Positions 45,375-55,700 of a stretch of 64,000 bases of DNA are shown here, in pieces. The notes under the pieces are model-generated. The model saw only the letters and a program-made list of their open reading frames with translations. It was not told the DNA's origin and ran no database searches. The position numbers and the translations under genes were made by a program. The stretch's first letter is position 1. Each line of letters opens with the position of its first letter. This DNA comes from Leptolinea sp964420995 (GTDB taxonomy: Bacteria > Chloroflexota > Anaerolineae > Anaerolineales > Anaerolineaceae): assembly GCA_964420995.1 (NCBI GenBank), contig CAYQUX010000001.1:186001-250000 (forward strand), written 5' to 3'.

Positions 45375-46445
45375 TTGAAGAAAGCGTTAATCACCGGCAT
45401 TACCGGCCAGGATGGGTCATATCTGGCAGAACTTCTTCTTAGCAAAGGGTACGAAGTACACGGTATTATCCGCCGGGCAAGCACATTCAATACACGACGT
45501 ATTGATCATGTGTATCATGATCCCCATAATAATGGTGAGAAAGTACACCTGCATCTACATTACGGAGACGTATCCACGGGCGATACCTTGCTCGATGTGA
45601 TCTACAACATCCGTCCGGAAGAGATCTATCATCTCGCCGCGCAGAGTCATGTGCGTGTCAGTTTCGATATGCCGGAATATACCGGTGATGTCACCGGGTT
45701 GGGTACAATCCGCATCCTTGAAGCCATTCGAAAGAGCGGCACAAACGCCCATTTTTACCAGGCATCATCAAGCGAGATGTTCGGCGGCGCTAAACCCCCG
45801 CAGAATGAAGGCACGCCCTTTGAGCCCCGCAGCCCATACGCCGCCGCCAAGGTTTACGCCTACTGGGTTACCCGGAATTATCGGGAAGGGTATAACATGT
45901 TTGCCACAAACGGGATCCTGTTCAATCATGAGTCCCCCCGTCGCGGTGAGACTTTCGTGACCCGCAAGATCACCCGGGCCGTCGCGGCGATAAAAGCCGG
46001 CAAACAGGAACACCTCTACCTGGGCAACCTGGATTCCAAACGGGACTGGGGTTACGCGCCTGAATACGTGGAAGCCATGTGGATGATCCTGCAGCAGGAA
46101 AAAGCCAATGATTACGTCATCGGTACCGGTGAAGCCCATACCGTCCGTGAGTTTTTAGACGAAGCTTTTGGTTATGTCGATCTCGACTGGAACGACTATG
46201 TCAAAATCGACCCGCGCTACTTCCGCCCGACCGAAGTGGATTACCTGCTGGCGGATGCCGGTCGTTCGCGAAATGTGCTGAAATGGGAACCGCGCATCCA
46301 CTTTAAAGAATTGGTACGCATTATGATGGACGCGGATCTTGAATTAATGGGATTGACGCCACCCGGTGAAGGAAAACGGTTGCTGTCTGAACGCTTTAGC
46401 GGTTGGCACCGCTGGGAATCCCAGGTTGTATCCATGGAACGATAA
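45375..46445 (+). CDS. gmd: GDP-mannose 4,6-dehydratase
   Basis: The start is TTG 45375, with GGAGG five bases upstream; the earlier TTG at 45363 lies before that site. The 356-residue SDR enzyme has the NAD motif GITGQDGSYLA, the catalytic ASSSEMFGG region and the YxxxK pair in SPYAAAKVYAYW, and HESPRRGETFVTRKI. It turns GDP-mannose into GDP-4-keto-6-deoxymannose for surface sugars. No partner epimerase or reductase is adjacent. A bidirectional terminator follows. Confidence 0.95.
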   Translation: MKKALITGITGQDGSYLAELLLSKGYEVHGIIRRASTFNTRRIDHVYHDPHNNGEKVHLHLHYGDVSTGDTLLDVIYNIRPEEIYHLAAQSHVRVSFDMPEYTGDVTGLGTIRILEAIRKSGTNAHFYQASSSEMFGGAKPPQNEGTPFEPRSPYAAAKVYAYWVTRNYREGYNMFATNGILFNHESPRRGETFVTRKITRAVAAIKAGKQEHLYLGNLDSKRDWGYAPEYVEAMWMILQQEKANDYVIGTGEAHTVREFLDEAFGYVDLDWNDYVKIDPRYFRPTEVDYLLADAGRSRNVLKWEPRIHFKELVRIMMDADLELMGLTPPGEGKRLLSERFSGWHRWESQVVSMER

Positions 46446-46448
46446 GAT

Positions 46449-46481
46449 AAAAAAAACTCTCCTCAAAGGAGAGTTTTTTTT
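46449..46481. terminator. Bidirectional terminator
   Basis: An 8-bp stem ACTCTCCT/AGGAGAGT with loop CAA is flanked by A and T runs on the two sides. It lies between convergent gmd and the efflux operon. Confidence 0.93.
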
Positions 46482-46487
46482 GGCATT

Positions 46488-47303
46488 TTAGCGCTTTAAG
46501 ATTTTTTGCAAAGCCTTGATCTCGCCATCTCCCAGACCGGCTTTTTGCAGGGATTGAATATCACCATCCGCGATTGCCTGACCGATTAATGAATACCGCA
46601 GATCCTTGAGGTCCTGTTCCACCGGTGACGCGATTTTCTCGTCCCCGGTGATCTTTCCATCCGCCATGCGCACCACCCGGCGGGTTTGTGCGGCCACCTC
46701 ATGGTCATGCGTGACCAGAATAAAGGTCGTTCCCTGGCTTTCATTTAATTCCCTGAGCAATTTGATCAACTCATGGCCGTTGACTGAATCCAGGTTGCCG
46801 GTAGGTTCATCTGCCAATATCAGAGAAGGCCGGTTCGCCAGCGCCCGCGCGATGGCCACCCGCTGGCGTTGTCCGCCAGAAAGCTGGCCGGGCAGGTGCT
46901 CCAGCCGGTGAGACATACCCACCATTTCCAGCAGCTCTCTGGCTCTTTCGCGGCGCTCTTTTGGTGAACTATACTGCAGCATGGGTATTTCCACATTTTC
47001 CTGTGAAGTCAACGTGGGCAGCAGGTTATGCAGTTGAAAAATGAAACCCACCTTCTTCCCGCGGAATGCATCAACGTCCTTGATCTTTGAGAGGTCATCC
47101 CCATCGATCAGGATTTGACCCGACGTGGGTTTATCCAGCGCGCCCAGAACATTCAGCAGGGTGGACTTGCCACTCCCGCTGGGACCCATTACTGCCACAA
47201 ATTCGCCGGGAGCGATCTTCAAATTCACATTATCCAGGGCCCGTACTTCGTCGCCGTTACCGTAGATGCGGCACAGGTCTCGGGTTTCCACCGTCCAGGT
47301 CAT
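46488..47303 (-). CDS. MacB/LolD-type ABC transporter ATPase
   Basis: From ATG 47303 the protein has 271 residues with Walker A GPSGSGKST, the LPGQLSGGQRQRVAIARAL signature and DEPTGNLD, characteristic of the MacB/LolD group. A tail of about 45 residues after residue 225 is unusual and may be a small helical add-on. It overlaps the adaptor gene stop (ATGA). With the adaptor and the double permease it forms a three-gene efflux or lipoprotein-sorting system. Confidence 0.93.
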   Translation of the reverse strand: MTWTVETRDLCRIYGNGDEVRALDNVNLKIAPGEFVAVMGPSGSGKSTLLNVLGALDKPTSGQILIDGDDLSKIKDVDAFRGKKVGFIFQLHNLLPTLTSQENVEIPMLQYSSPKERRERARELLEMVGMSHRLEHLPGQLSGGQRQRVAIARALANRPSLILADEPTGNLDSVNGHELIKLLRELNESQGTTFILVTHDHEVAAQTRRVVRMADGKITGDEKIASPVEQDLKDLRYSLIGQAIADGDIQSLQKAGLGDGEIKALQKILKR

Positions 47304-48490
47304 TCTTCCACCTTGATATCCACAAACGCGGTCATACCCCAACGCAGCTTTTCAGGTCTATCCTGCATGGATATGGTTGCCGTGTAATTCACACCAGAAC
47401 CTTCCGATGATCGCGCGGCGATACGTTCAACCACACCCTGGATTTTGGTATCCGGGAGAGCGTCAAAAGTGATCTCCACCGGAGCGCCCTCTTTAATCCG
47501 GGCGACATCGATCTCATTCAGGTCAGTGGTATCCACCTGCAATTGCGTGAGGTCTGCAAGCAGCATGGCATTTTGACCGATATTAACCCATTCTCCTTCG
47601 CGCACACTGATGCGGCTGGTGGTTCCATTGAATGGCGCTTTTAATTCCAGATCATCCAACGCGGATCGGGCAGCTTCCAGTTGCTTTTTTGCATTCTGGA
47701 GCTCGCCCTCCAATTGTTTTTGGTCATCCGGATCCGGTCCATTTTTGACCTTATCCCATTGCCGCTGCGCTTCCTCCAATTCAGCTTTTGCCACAACCAG
47801 GCTGCCTTCCGCCTGGGCGACTTCCATGTCATCCGGAAGTGATTCGAGATAATTCAGATTGTAGACAGCTTTGTCCTTCGCCAGACGTGCGGCGGAGAAC
47901 ATGCTCAATACACCCGCGCGGGTAAGGTCATCTTCATCGCGGTCCTGATAATATGACCACAGGTCATTGGCTTTCTTGAATTCATCCTCCGCCAGAATCA
48001 GGTCAGCTCTGGCACGGTCAATGATGGCAGTATCCGCCCTCTTGTAATTCTTGGCTTCACGTTTTTCCTGGGCTTTATCCAGTGCTTTAACCGCGTCTGC
48101 CAGACGAAGCTGGGCGGCTGCCCGCACAGTATTGTGGTCTTTGGAAAGATTATCAAGTTTACGCTGAGCGGACAGTTGAGCCACTTCAGCGGCTGAGACA
48201 GCCGCTTCCTGCGCGGCTTTCCCCTTAAGGCGCAGCAACACCGTTCCTTCCGGGAACACCGTGTTTTCTTTTCCGGCAACCTCTTCAACGACACCCGATG
48301 AGGGGATACTCAACATTGTCCAGCGGGCAGGTACGACCACCCCCGTGGCACTGATGAAGTTTTCACGAACCACAGGGGCTTCTGTCGTCGGCTGTGCATT
48401 TCCGGCGCCCGTGCTTCCGCAGCCGGTCATCAACGGCAGTATAAAAACTGCCAGTAATAAAAATTTTAAAATAACATGCAGTGATTTCAT
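47300..48490 (-). CDS. MacA/HlyD-type efflux adaptor lipoprotein
   Basis: The 396-residue protein has a lipoprotein signal peptide with lipobox LMTGC (Cys24). A split biotinyl-lipoyl domain, a long alpha-helical hairpin (about 95-255, coiled coil rich in A/E/K/D) and a beta-barrel with GEWVNIGQNAMLLADL follow. In a bacterium without a typical outer membrane this adaptor would sit on the outer face of the membrane. It is the middle gene of the operon: permease first, adaptor 15 bases later, ATPase overlapping. Confidence 0.9.
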   Translation of the reverse strand: MKSLHVILKFLLLAVFILPLMTGCGSTGAGNAQPTTEAPVVRENFISATGVVVPARWTMLSIPSSGVVEEVAGKENTVFPEGTVLLRLKGKAAQEAAVSAAEVAQLSAQRKLDNLSKDHNTVRAAAQLRLADAVKALDKAQEKREAKNYKRADTAIIDRARADLILAEDEFKKANDLWSYYQDRDEDDLTRAGVLSMFSAARLAKDKAVYNLNYLESLPDDMEVAQAEGSLVVAKAELEEAQRQWDKVKNGPDPDDQKQLEGELQNAKKQLEAARSALDDLELKAPFNGTTSRISVREGEWVNIGQNAMLLADLTQLQVDTTDLNEIDVARIKEGAPVEITFDALPDTKIQGVVERIAARSSEGSGVNYTATISMQDRPEKLRWGMTAFVDIKVEE

Positions 48491-48505
48491 AACGAGCCTC
48501 CCAAA

Positions 48506-50761
48506 TCATTCATAACGTAGTGCTTCCACCGGCGGCTGTTGGCTGGCGCGATACGCCGGATATAAACCGCCAAAACCGCCAAGCAAAATGGCAATGGATA
48601 ATGCCCTGACAAACATGGGTATTTGAAATGCCGGTGTCATTATGGCGCCCATACTCGGTTCCAGCCTCAAGGATAGCGCCAATGAGATACCGATCACAAT
48701 CCCGGCTAAACCACCCAAAACTCCCAGCAACACAGATTCTTTAACGATCATTCCCAGTACAGACCGCCTACGCCAACCCATGGAGCGCAAGACCCCGATC
48801 TCGCGCGTCCGTTCAAGAACAGCCATAAGCATGGTGTTCATCAGCCCCAGTCCGCCGAGAAAAATCGCCACAAAGGAAATACCATCCACCATGGCTGTGG
48901 AATTCTGCATATCCGGCATCTCATCCGTGAATTCACCAGACAGGGCGGCATGCACATCAGGCAATGCCGCGTTGATCTTGTTCACGGTTGATTGCGCGGT
49001 GGTCGGATCTTTCAATTTTACGGCGTACATACTAACCTTGCGCGGCTTGCCGGTGAAGTTCTGGGCATCCCGCAGAGTCATAACACCACCCATTTCCTCC
49101 CAGCCAACGCTGGATTCATAGATACCCACCAATTTAAACCTTGAATTACCGAGTTCGAGGGTTTCTCCAACCTTTTTCTTCAATGAATCGGAAATCATAC
49201 GGCCGATCATGATTTCCCGGTTCCCTTCTATGGGACGTCCTTCCACCACGTTGAAACGCTTCAAACCAAAACTGTTCGGCGCGTATCCCTGGATCACAAA
49301 GAATCCGGATGAACCCGGTAGCATTACAGCCGTGAACACCAAACCGGTAATTGATTCAACCTCAGGAATTGCCGCTATTTTCGCGCCAGATCGTTCATCA
49401 ATCGCACTGTAACCGGTGTCAGAAATGCCAGCCTGGCGGATCATGATCTCATTATTCGTATTAAATGTTGCGTTCATGGCGCCAACCATGCCCTCAATGA
49501 TGGCTTCCAGGGCAAGTATGGACCCAACTGTCAGTCCTATTACACTGAGAGTCAAGGTGGTTCGGGTGGAGCGCTGCCACAGACTTTGCACAGCCATACC
49601 ACCGATGGGAAAACGCATCTTTTTTCCACCACTACCGCCGCCTTCATACCGGATGGCTTCCACAGGCTGCAGGCGGGATGCCTTCCAGGCAGGGTAGACA
49701 CCGCCGGCCAATCCCAGAATGAGAACCGTGGTAAATGCCTGCATGATCAACGAAGGTCTAATATTACCTATGGTGCCACCCCAGCTTTGCAGCACGTTTG
49801 AAAACGCCATCAGGAATAGGCAGCCGATAAGGCTTCCAACGATTCCACCCGCCAATGAAACCAGGACTGATTCACCTAAAATCATCACCAGCACCCGGCG
49901 GCCTGACCAACCAATAGCACGCAGCACACCAATTTCACGGGTACGTTCAAATACCGCCATGAGTTGGGAATTCATCATCCCCACCCCGCCGATCAGGATG
50001 GCCAGGCCACCGATCGCCCAGACAGTGCCTTTCATGTAATCGACCATGCCCTGTTTGTTGGCAAATTCCTTGGTGGTTGCCATTAAAAGATCGGGGTATC
50101 GTTTATCAATCTTCTGTTGGAAAGAGGCCTTCTTTTCCGGCCCTTTTAGTTGAATATAGAAAAGTGATACCTGGCGGGCTTTACCGAGCAATGCCTGGCT
50201 GTCTTCCAGACGCAGCACAGCCCCGCTGTCTTCAAAGGCATCACCGGTTTCATAGATTCCAATAATGCGATAGACATTCTGCGTGAGCCGCAGGGTATCA
50301 CCCACCTTTTTATGCATGGCCTCCGCAGCCTGACTGCCGAGGATGACCGGTTTTCCTTTTGAGGAGGTCGCTTTTGGTGACGCCAGGTCAATTCCATCTT
50401 TAATAATGAATTTGGATAAAACAAAACTGTCCGCGGGATAACCAAACACAAAGAAATATGGCGAATCGTCAGTTGTAACAATACCTTCCGTCATTCCGCT
50501 GACTCTGGCAACCTCGGGTAAGGATGCCAATTCCCTGCCTATCTCCTCATCCACGGCGCTCATGCTGATATCGTAGGAATCCGGCTGACTAATTACAAAA
50601 TCAGCTTTACTGCCAGCCATCATATTGGTATAGCCGGCCTGAAAGCCATCCGCCATGGTCCCCAGACCAATGATGGCAGCGGCACCAATGCTGATTCCCA
50701 GTATTGTTAATGATGATCGCGTTTTGCGTCTGAGCAAGTTTTTCAGGATGATAGTTAGCAT
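48506..50761 (-). CDS. Duplicated MacB/FtsX-type ABC permease
   Basis: The 751-residue protein contains two complete permease halves (about 1-375 and 395-751). Each has an opening helix (RSSLTILGISIGAAAI; RTTLTLSVIGLTVGSI), an extracellular MacB_PCD-like domain, and three C-terminal FtsX helices with AVFERTREIGVLRAIGW or AVLERTREIGVLRSMGW. MacB usually carries one such half per chain and dimerises, so this chain looks like a fused dimer. It belongs with the adjacent ATPase and adaptor. The ribosome site before the ATG is weak. Confidence 0.9.
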   Translation of the reverse strand: MLTIILKNLLRRKTRSSLTILGISIGAAAIIGLGTMADGFQAGYTNMMAGSKADFVISQPDSYDISMSAVDEEIGRELASLPEVARVSGMTEGIVTTDDSPYFFVFGYPADSFVLSKFIIKDGIDLASPKATSSKGKPVILGSQAAEAMHKKVGDTLRLTQNVYRIIGIYETGDAFEDSGAVLRLEDSQALLGKARQVSLFYIQLKGPEKKASFQQKIDKRYPDLLMATTKEFANKQGMVDYMKGTVWAIGGLAILIGGVGMMNSQLMAVFERTREIGVLRAIGWSGRRVLVMILGESVLVSLAGGIVGSLIGCLFLMAFSNVLQSWGGTIGNIRPSLIMQAFTTVLILGLAGGVYPAWKASRLQPVEAIRYEGGGSGGKKMRFPIGGMAVQSLWQRSTRTTLTLSVIGLTVGSILALEAIIEGMVGAMNATFNTNNEIMIRQAGISDTGYSAIDERSGAKIAAIPEVESITGLVFTAVMLPGSSGFFVIQGYAPNSFGLKRFNVVEGRPIEGNREIMIGRMISDSLKKKVGETLELGNSRFKLVGIYESSVGWEEMGGVMTLRDAQNFTGKPRKVSMYAVKLKDPTTAQSTVNKINAALPDVHAALSGEFTDEMPDMQNSTAMVDGISFVAIFLGGLGLMNTMLMAVLERTREIGVLRSMGWRRRSVLGMIVKESVLLGVLGGLAGIVIGISLALSLRLEPSMGAIMTPAFQIPMFVRALSIAILLGGFGGLYPAYRASQQPPVEALRYE

Positions 50762-51487
50762 AGAGGTTCCCGGTAAGAAAAACCGTTTACTTCATTCAAT
50801 TTACGAAGTATTCGGAAATTTGTTTCAAAAAATTGCCATTATTCCAGTTTTGGTTCAGGTAAAGATCGCTGAACGCACACCGGTAGAACATTCCATCGAT
50901 TTCTACCAGCAAAAATGGTGATTCCGACCGCGTGCCGGATTTACTGATTATCCGGAAATTTGTTCGGTTACAGGTTTGTATTCTCAAATTTTTTTCGCCA
51001 CCGATCTCACCACGTCATTATAATGATGTTTCCGGAAATATCCATTAAGTACACTTCACTACATCAAAAAATCCATATCAGTCAAATAACCATGGCATCT
51101 CCTGGGAGATTTATTCAAAATGGCATGGTTACCAGAGATATTCGCTTTAAAGGATAATATCTCTTCTTAGACAAAGCTGATTTTTCTTCCGGCGTTGTGA
51201 GCATAAGGTGGTCTTTTCTCTCAAGGCGAAAAAACTCTGTCTTCCCGGGAGGTAATCATCATCCGCGTTTTCTCGGTTTGAGACATGATGATAGGCGTTC
51301 CTGATAGGCAAATCCAGGGCCGCGTTCAGGTTCTGTTTCCGGCGTTTATCAATTCCATGTTGTTCACGTCAGTTTTTGCTATAACAGGGTTGGCCTAAAT
51401 TGCGACAGTCATAATTCTCCCTCGGATAATTTCCGGGGGAATGCTCATATGTATACCGTTTTCATTATCCATCAAGAGGATAATCGA
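50762..51487. other. Intergenic region upstream of the efflux operon
   Basis: About 725 bases carry no convincing gene. CGGAAATTTGTT appears twice (about 50813 and 50951), 138 bases apart. No terminator, tRNA or strong promoter was recognised. Promoters of the minus-strand efflux operon should lie at its left end. Confidence 0.5.
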
Positions 51488-52699
51488 TCAAACCTCGTCT
51501 TCGGGTTCTGTCTCCCCCACTCCTTCGCCAATTCCTGCCCCTGTGTCACTGTACGCCAGGAATTGAGCAGCCTGGGACGCGGATTCATACGCGGCTGCCA
51601 GCTCATCTTCCATCAGATAAGTCCGAATAATTTCCGGCTGCCCCAACCGGCGCAATACTGGCAGACTAACCTTGGGCGGTTTGATCTGCACGGAAAACGT
51701 GGATAATGATTCCCCGGGTTCCCAGAATGCTTCCGGATCACCCTCCAGAGGGGTATTAACCTCAGCCGGTGAAACCGATTCGGTCTGCTCCACCACTCCC
51801 CCTCTATGCAGGCGCAATCCTTCCAGAACCTGTTCCTGCGAGCGGCCGCGCATACGGAATAAAAGGAATGGGTCCTCATCAAAGCGATCACCCAGAATGT
51901 AGTGCGCCGCGGCAACATGCTTGCAGGGGTTGGCCCAATCAGGGCAGGAACATTGGGTTACCAGCTCTCCCGGCTTTTCAGGAAAGAGACTGAGCCCCGC
52001 GCTCTGAAAAGCTTCCTCTATATTTTCCGGCATTTCACCGGCCAGTAATTTTGCGGCAAATACCGCCTGACTGGCAAGTACTTCCAGTGCCTTTTCCCAT
52101 TCCTCCGCTTTCAATGGCATGACCTGGATGGTCACCCGGTATGGTTTCACACGCGAACCCTGCACGGTGGCAGCCACGCCATTTTTAATCTCACCCATGG
52201 AGAGCACCTGCCCCTGGCTGGCATAATCCTGCCCGCGGGACAAACGCCGTCCATCCATTAATTTTTCCATCGCGTGGATCCATCTGCGCGCCCACCAATT
52301 GCGGCCGAACTGGCCGTTTTCAGCCAGGGCTTTGATCCCCCCAACGGCTTTCAATGGAATGGAAGGCGGACGGGAGGTTGACTCTTCGCCATTGAATTCG
52401 TGGTTGTTCCGTCGATCAGCCGGTTTTTTATGATTGGTATTGTACGGACGTCTTTCCCTGGATGTCGTTTTGTTTCCGGGCGCGTTTCCCGGAGATCTTC
52501 GGCGTGAGGGATTTTGTGGTTTTGATATATCTGTAGTACCCTTGCGGGGGGTACTGACAGCCTTCGAATACTCCGGGCTGCCGGCATTATCTCTGGTCCC
52601 GTTTGGTCTAGGCGTGTTCCCGCCCTGGCGGGGGCTGTACGGGCGTCGCGGTCTGCGGGGTTGTGATGGATTTGAAGGGGTGGAAGGATTATCCGACAT
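51488..52699 (-). CDS. SWIM zinc-finger protein, SNF2 partner
   Basis: The 403-residue protein begins with about 115 residues rich in Pro, Arg, Ser and Asn, probably disordered and basic. A SWIM finger follows in the middle (CSCPDWANPCKH, CxC..CxH form). The region after it carries GDRFDEDPFLLFRMRGRS. SWIM fingers bind DNA or proteins and are often fused to or next to SNF2 helicases. It starts three bases after the SNF2 gene stop, so the two form one unit. The exact function is unknown. Confidence 0.88.
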   Translation of the reverse strand: MSDNPSTPSNPSQPRRPRRPYSPRQGGNTPRPNGTRDNAGSPEYSKAVSTPRKGTTDISKPQNPSRRRSPGNAPGNKTTSRERRPYNTNHKKPADRRNNHEFNGEESTSRPPSIPLKAVGGIKALAENGQFGRNWWARRWIHAMEKLMDGRRLSRGQDYASQGQVLSMGEIKNGVAATVQGSRVKPYRVTIQVMPLKAEEWEKALEVLASQAVFAAKLLAGEMPENIEEAFQSAGLSLFPEKPGELVTQCSCPDWANPCKHVAAAHYILGDRFDEDPFLLFRMRGRSQEQVLEGLRLHRGGVVEQTESVSPAEVNTPLEGDPEAFWEPGESLSTFSVQIKPPKVSLPVLRRLGQPEIIRTYLMEDELAAAYESASQAAQFLAYSDTGAGIGEGVGETEPEDEV

Positions 52700-52702
52700 T
52701 GC

Positions 52703-55700
52703 TTATCCTCGCAGGGTAACCATATCACGCAGTTCTTCAGTGCTCATTTCCGTCAGCCAATGATCACCGCTGGCAATGATGGCGTCTGCCAGGCCTTTCT
52801 TTGACTCAATCATGTCATCAATTCGCTCTTCCAGTGTACCCACTGTGATCAGTTTATGCACCTGAACGTTGCGGCTCTGGCCGATACGGTAGGCGCGGTC
52901 GGTAGCCTGATCCTCAACCGCGGGATTCCACCATCGATCAAAATGGATCACCTGATTGGCGCGGGTCAGGTTCAAACCAATCCCACCTGCTTTAAGTGAG
53001 AGAATAAAGATGGGCGGGCCATGGGGATCATCCTGGAAGCGTTTGACCATCTGATCGCGCATTTCAGGAGGTGTTCCTCCATAAAGGAACTGAACATTAA
53101 CACCCAACTGCTTTGGCAGCCAGGAAGACAAAATCTTTCCCATCTCGGCATACTGGGTAAAGATCAATACCCGGTCACCCTCGCTGATGATTTCATCCAA
53201 CAGCTCCAGCAGGCGCAAGATTTTTCCGCTGCTCCGGCTAAACGATTCGTCGATGGGAATGACGTCTGCTTGCTTCTTTTCCCATTGCGAGGGATGGTTG
53301 CAAATCTGTTTTAACTGGGTTAAAAGGCTGAGAATCTGCCCGCGGCGTTCGATCCCTTCGGTAGCTTGAATCCGTGCCATAACATCATCCACCACAGACT
53401 TATACAGGTCAGCCTGCTCACGGGTCAGGTTGACATAATCTTTGACCTCAATTTTGTCGGGTAAATCTTGAATAACAGTCGGATCCGATTTTAACCTGCG
53501 TAGAATGAATGGTGAGACGAGTTTCTTTAATCGACCGGCCGCCTCTTTATCCCCGAACCGCTCAATGGGCAGCGCGTAATACCTTCGGAAGCTTTCCAAT
53601 GAACCCAGATAGCCGGGATTCAGGAATTGCATAATCGACCACAACTCACTCAACCGGTTTTCCACGGGTGTGCCGGTCAATGCCAGCCGGTAGCTGGCCT
53701 GTAGCTTGCGGATCACCTGGGTTTGTTTCGCGCCGGAGTTCTTGATATTTTGAGCTTCATCCAAAATAACCGACCACCAGGGGATGGCTTGGATTGTCTC
53801 CGCGTCCTGACGCACCACCGCGTAACTGCTGAACACAAGATCGACCTGACCAACAGCTTTGGTGAATGCGGCTCCCCTTAATCTTCCTGCTCCCTGATGA
53901 ACCATCGTGGTCAATGACGGACTGAATTTGCGAACTTCCCGTTCCCAGTTGGTCACAACTGACGTCGGGCAGATAAGCAGCACAGGGCCGGGTAAGGACC
54001 CATTAGTCTCTTTTTCTTTCAATAACACTGACAGAGCCTGTATCGTTTTGCCCAGACCCATATCATCAGCCAGGCAGGCGCCCATGCCATAATTGCGGAA
54101 GAAGGTTAGCCATGAATACCCCAGCCGCTGGTAGGGGCGCAGCGTCCCCTTCAGGCTGGAAGGTTGATCCAGCATGATCAATCGTCCCTGGTCTTCCAAC
54201 TGGTGCAGCCATTCCCGCACCCAGCCGTCAACCACGACTTCATCAACGGGCAAACCTTCTGAAGCTTCCTCACCGCCCAGTGAATACAGTGCAGCCTGTA
54301 CCAGATTCATGGAGCCGGTTTGTTGCTGCCTGCTCCAGAATTTTGAGGCGGCGTCCAACTGGGTTGTCTCCAATTGAACCCATTGTCCGCGGATTTGAAC
54401 CAACGGGGAACGGAGCGCGGCCAACCGTTCGAATTCTTCCCGTGAAATCCGTTCTCCACCCAGAGATAATTCCCAGGTAAAACGCACAAGTTGATCAAGC
54501 CCCATCTTGCCGGAGGTCGATCTTGGTTGAATATCTGTCTTCTCTGGTTCAAGTTTGAGCCTGACAGCCAGCCGGGCTCCCTTGCGGTCCCACCATTCCG
54601 GAGGAGAAATGGAAAAACCGGCTTCTTCCATCAGAGGTGAAATCTCACGCAAAAATCGGTAGGCTTCACCGGCATCCAAATTTACTCCATCTGGCTTGCT
54701 TACTTCAAGACTGGGAAGAATCGGTGGAAACAAACGTGCGGCGTATCCCAGGCCGGTGAGAAGTTTTTCCTGCGGTTGGCGGAAACGGTCGGTGTATTCT
54801 GGTTTTGATGAAATACCATTTTCCCAGATCTGCTCTGCCGCTAATTGGATGGAGCGGTCATCTCTCGCCTGCAGACCGTAATCAAGTCGCCAGCATTTTT
54901 CTGCCGGATTATCCGGCTGTGCATCAGGAGAGATCAGTCTAAAGGCCACCCGGCTTGTAGAATCACCGGCTGCCGTAAGGCTTCGCTTCCATGCCCGCAG
55001 GCCGCTCTCCAATGCTTGAAGTTGGGCTGAACTGGCTTTCACTCCGGCGTCTTCCTGAAAGAGGGAACCAATCCATGTCAGGGCCGGGTCGTCTTCACCG
55101 GGCATGATGCGCGGCGCTTTACTGCGTGTCCAGGTGCGCATCAGTCCGTCGCACATGCATTCAATGAAGGTGTCAATTACCCGGCGCGGGGATGGGTAAT
55201 TATGTCGAATGACAGCTTCCGCATCCAGTGGTTCCGCCCGGCAAATGGAAGGCATATTTTCTGCCAGTATGCGCAGGCGTTGTTCATCGTTTTCGCCATC
55301 CAGAACAGGCCGCCAACGGGCGATGAAGCTCTGCCCCATCATATCCGCCGGTTCAAGGGAGGGAATCAATTTCTGCAAGGCCAGTGTTTCCAAAACAAGG
55401 TTTGAAACCATCCGCCAGTAGCGCAGATCAGTCCCCAGGCGGAAACTGCTTCCGGGCGCATCTTCGGGTAGATTTATTAAAACACCGAAGGCTTTGGATG
55501 CCGGCAGCCACAACCCGGATACCGACCAATGTTCAAGGCCAGATTCACCGTTCTGCAGGTTGATCTCATCTTCCAACAAAAATGGTGATGATGGAAGGGG
55601 AATGGATCCCACAGTGGGTAATGCCAGGAATGCGGATTGTGATTCGGCATCCCATAAAGGTGTTCCTGCCGCAATCTCTTCGCGAAGGCGGCGGGAAGAC

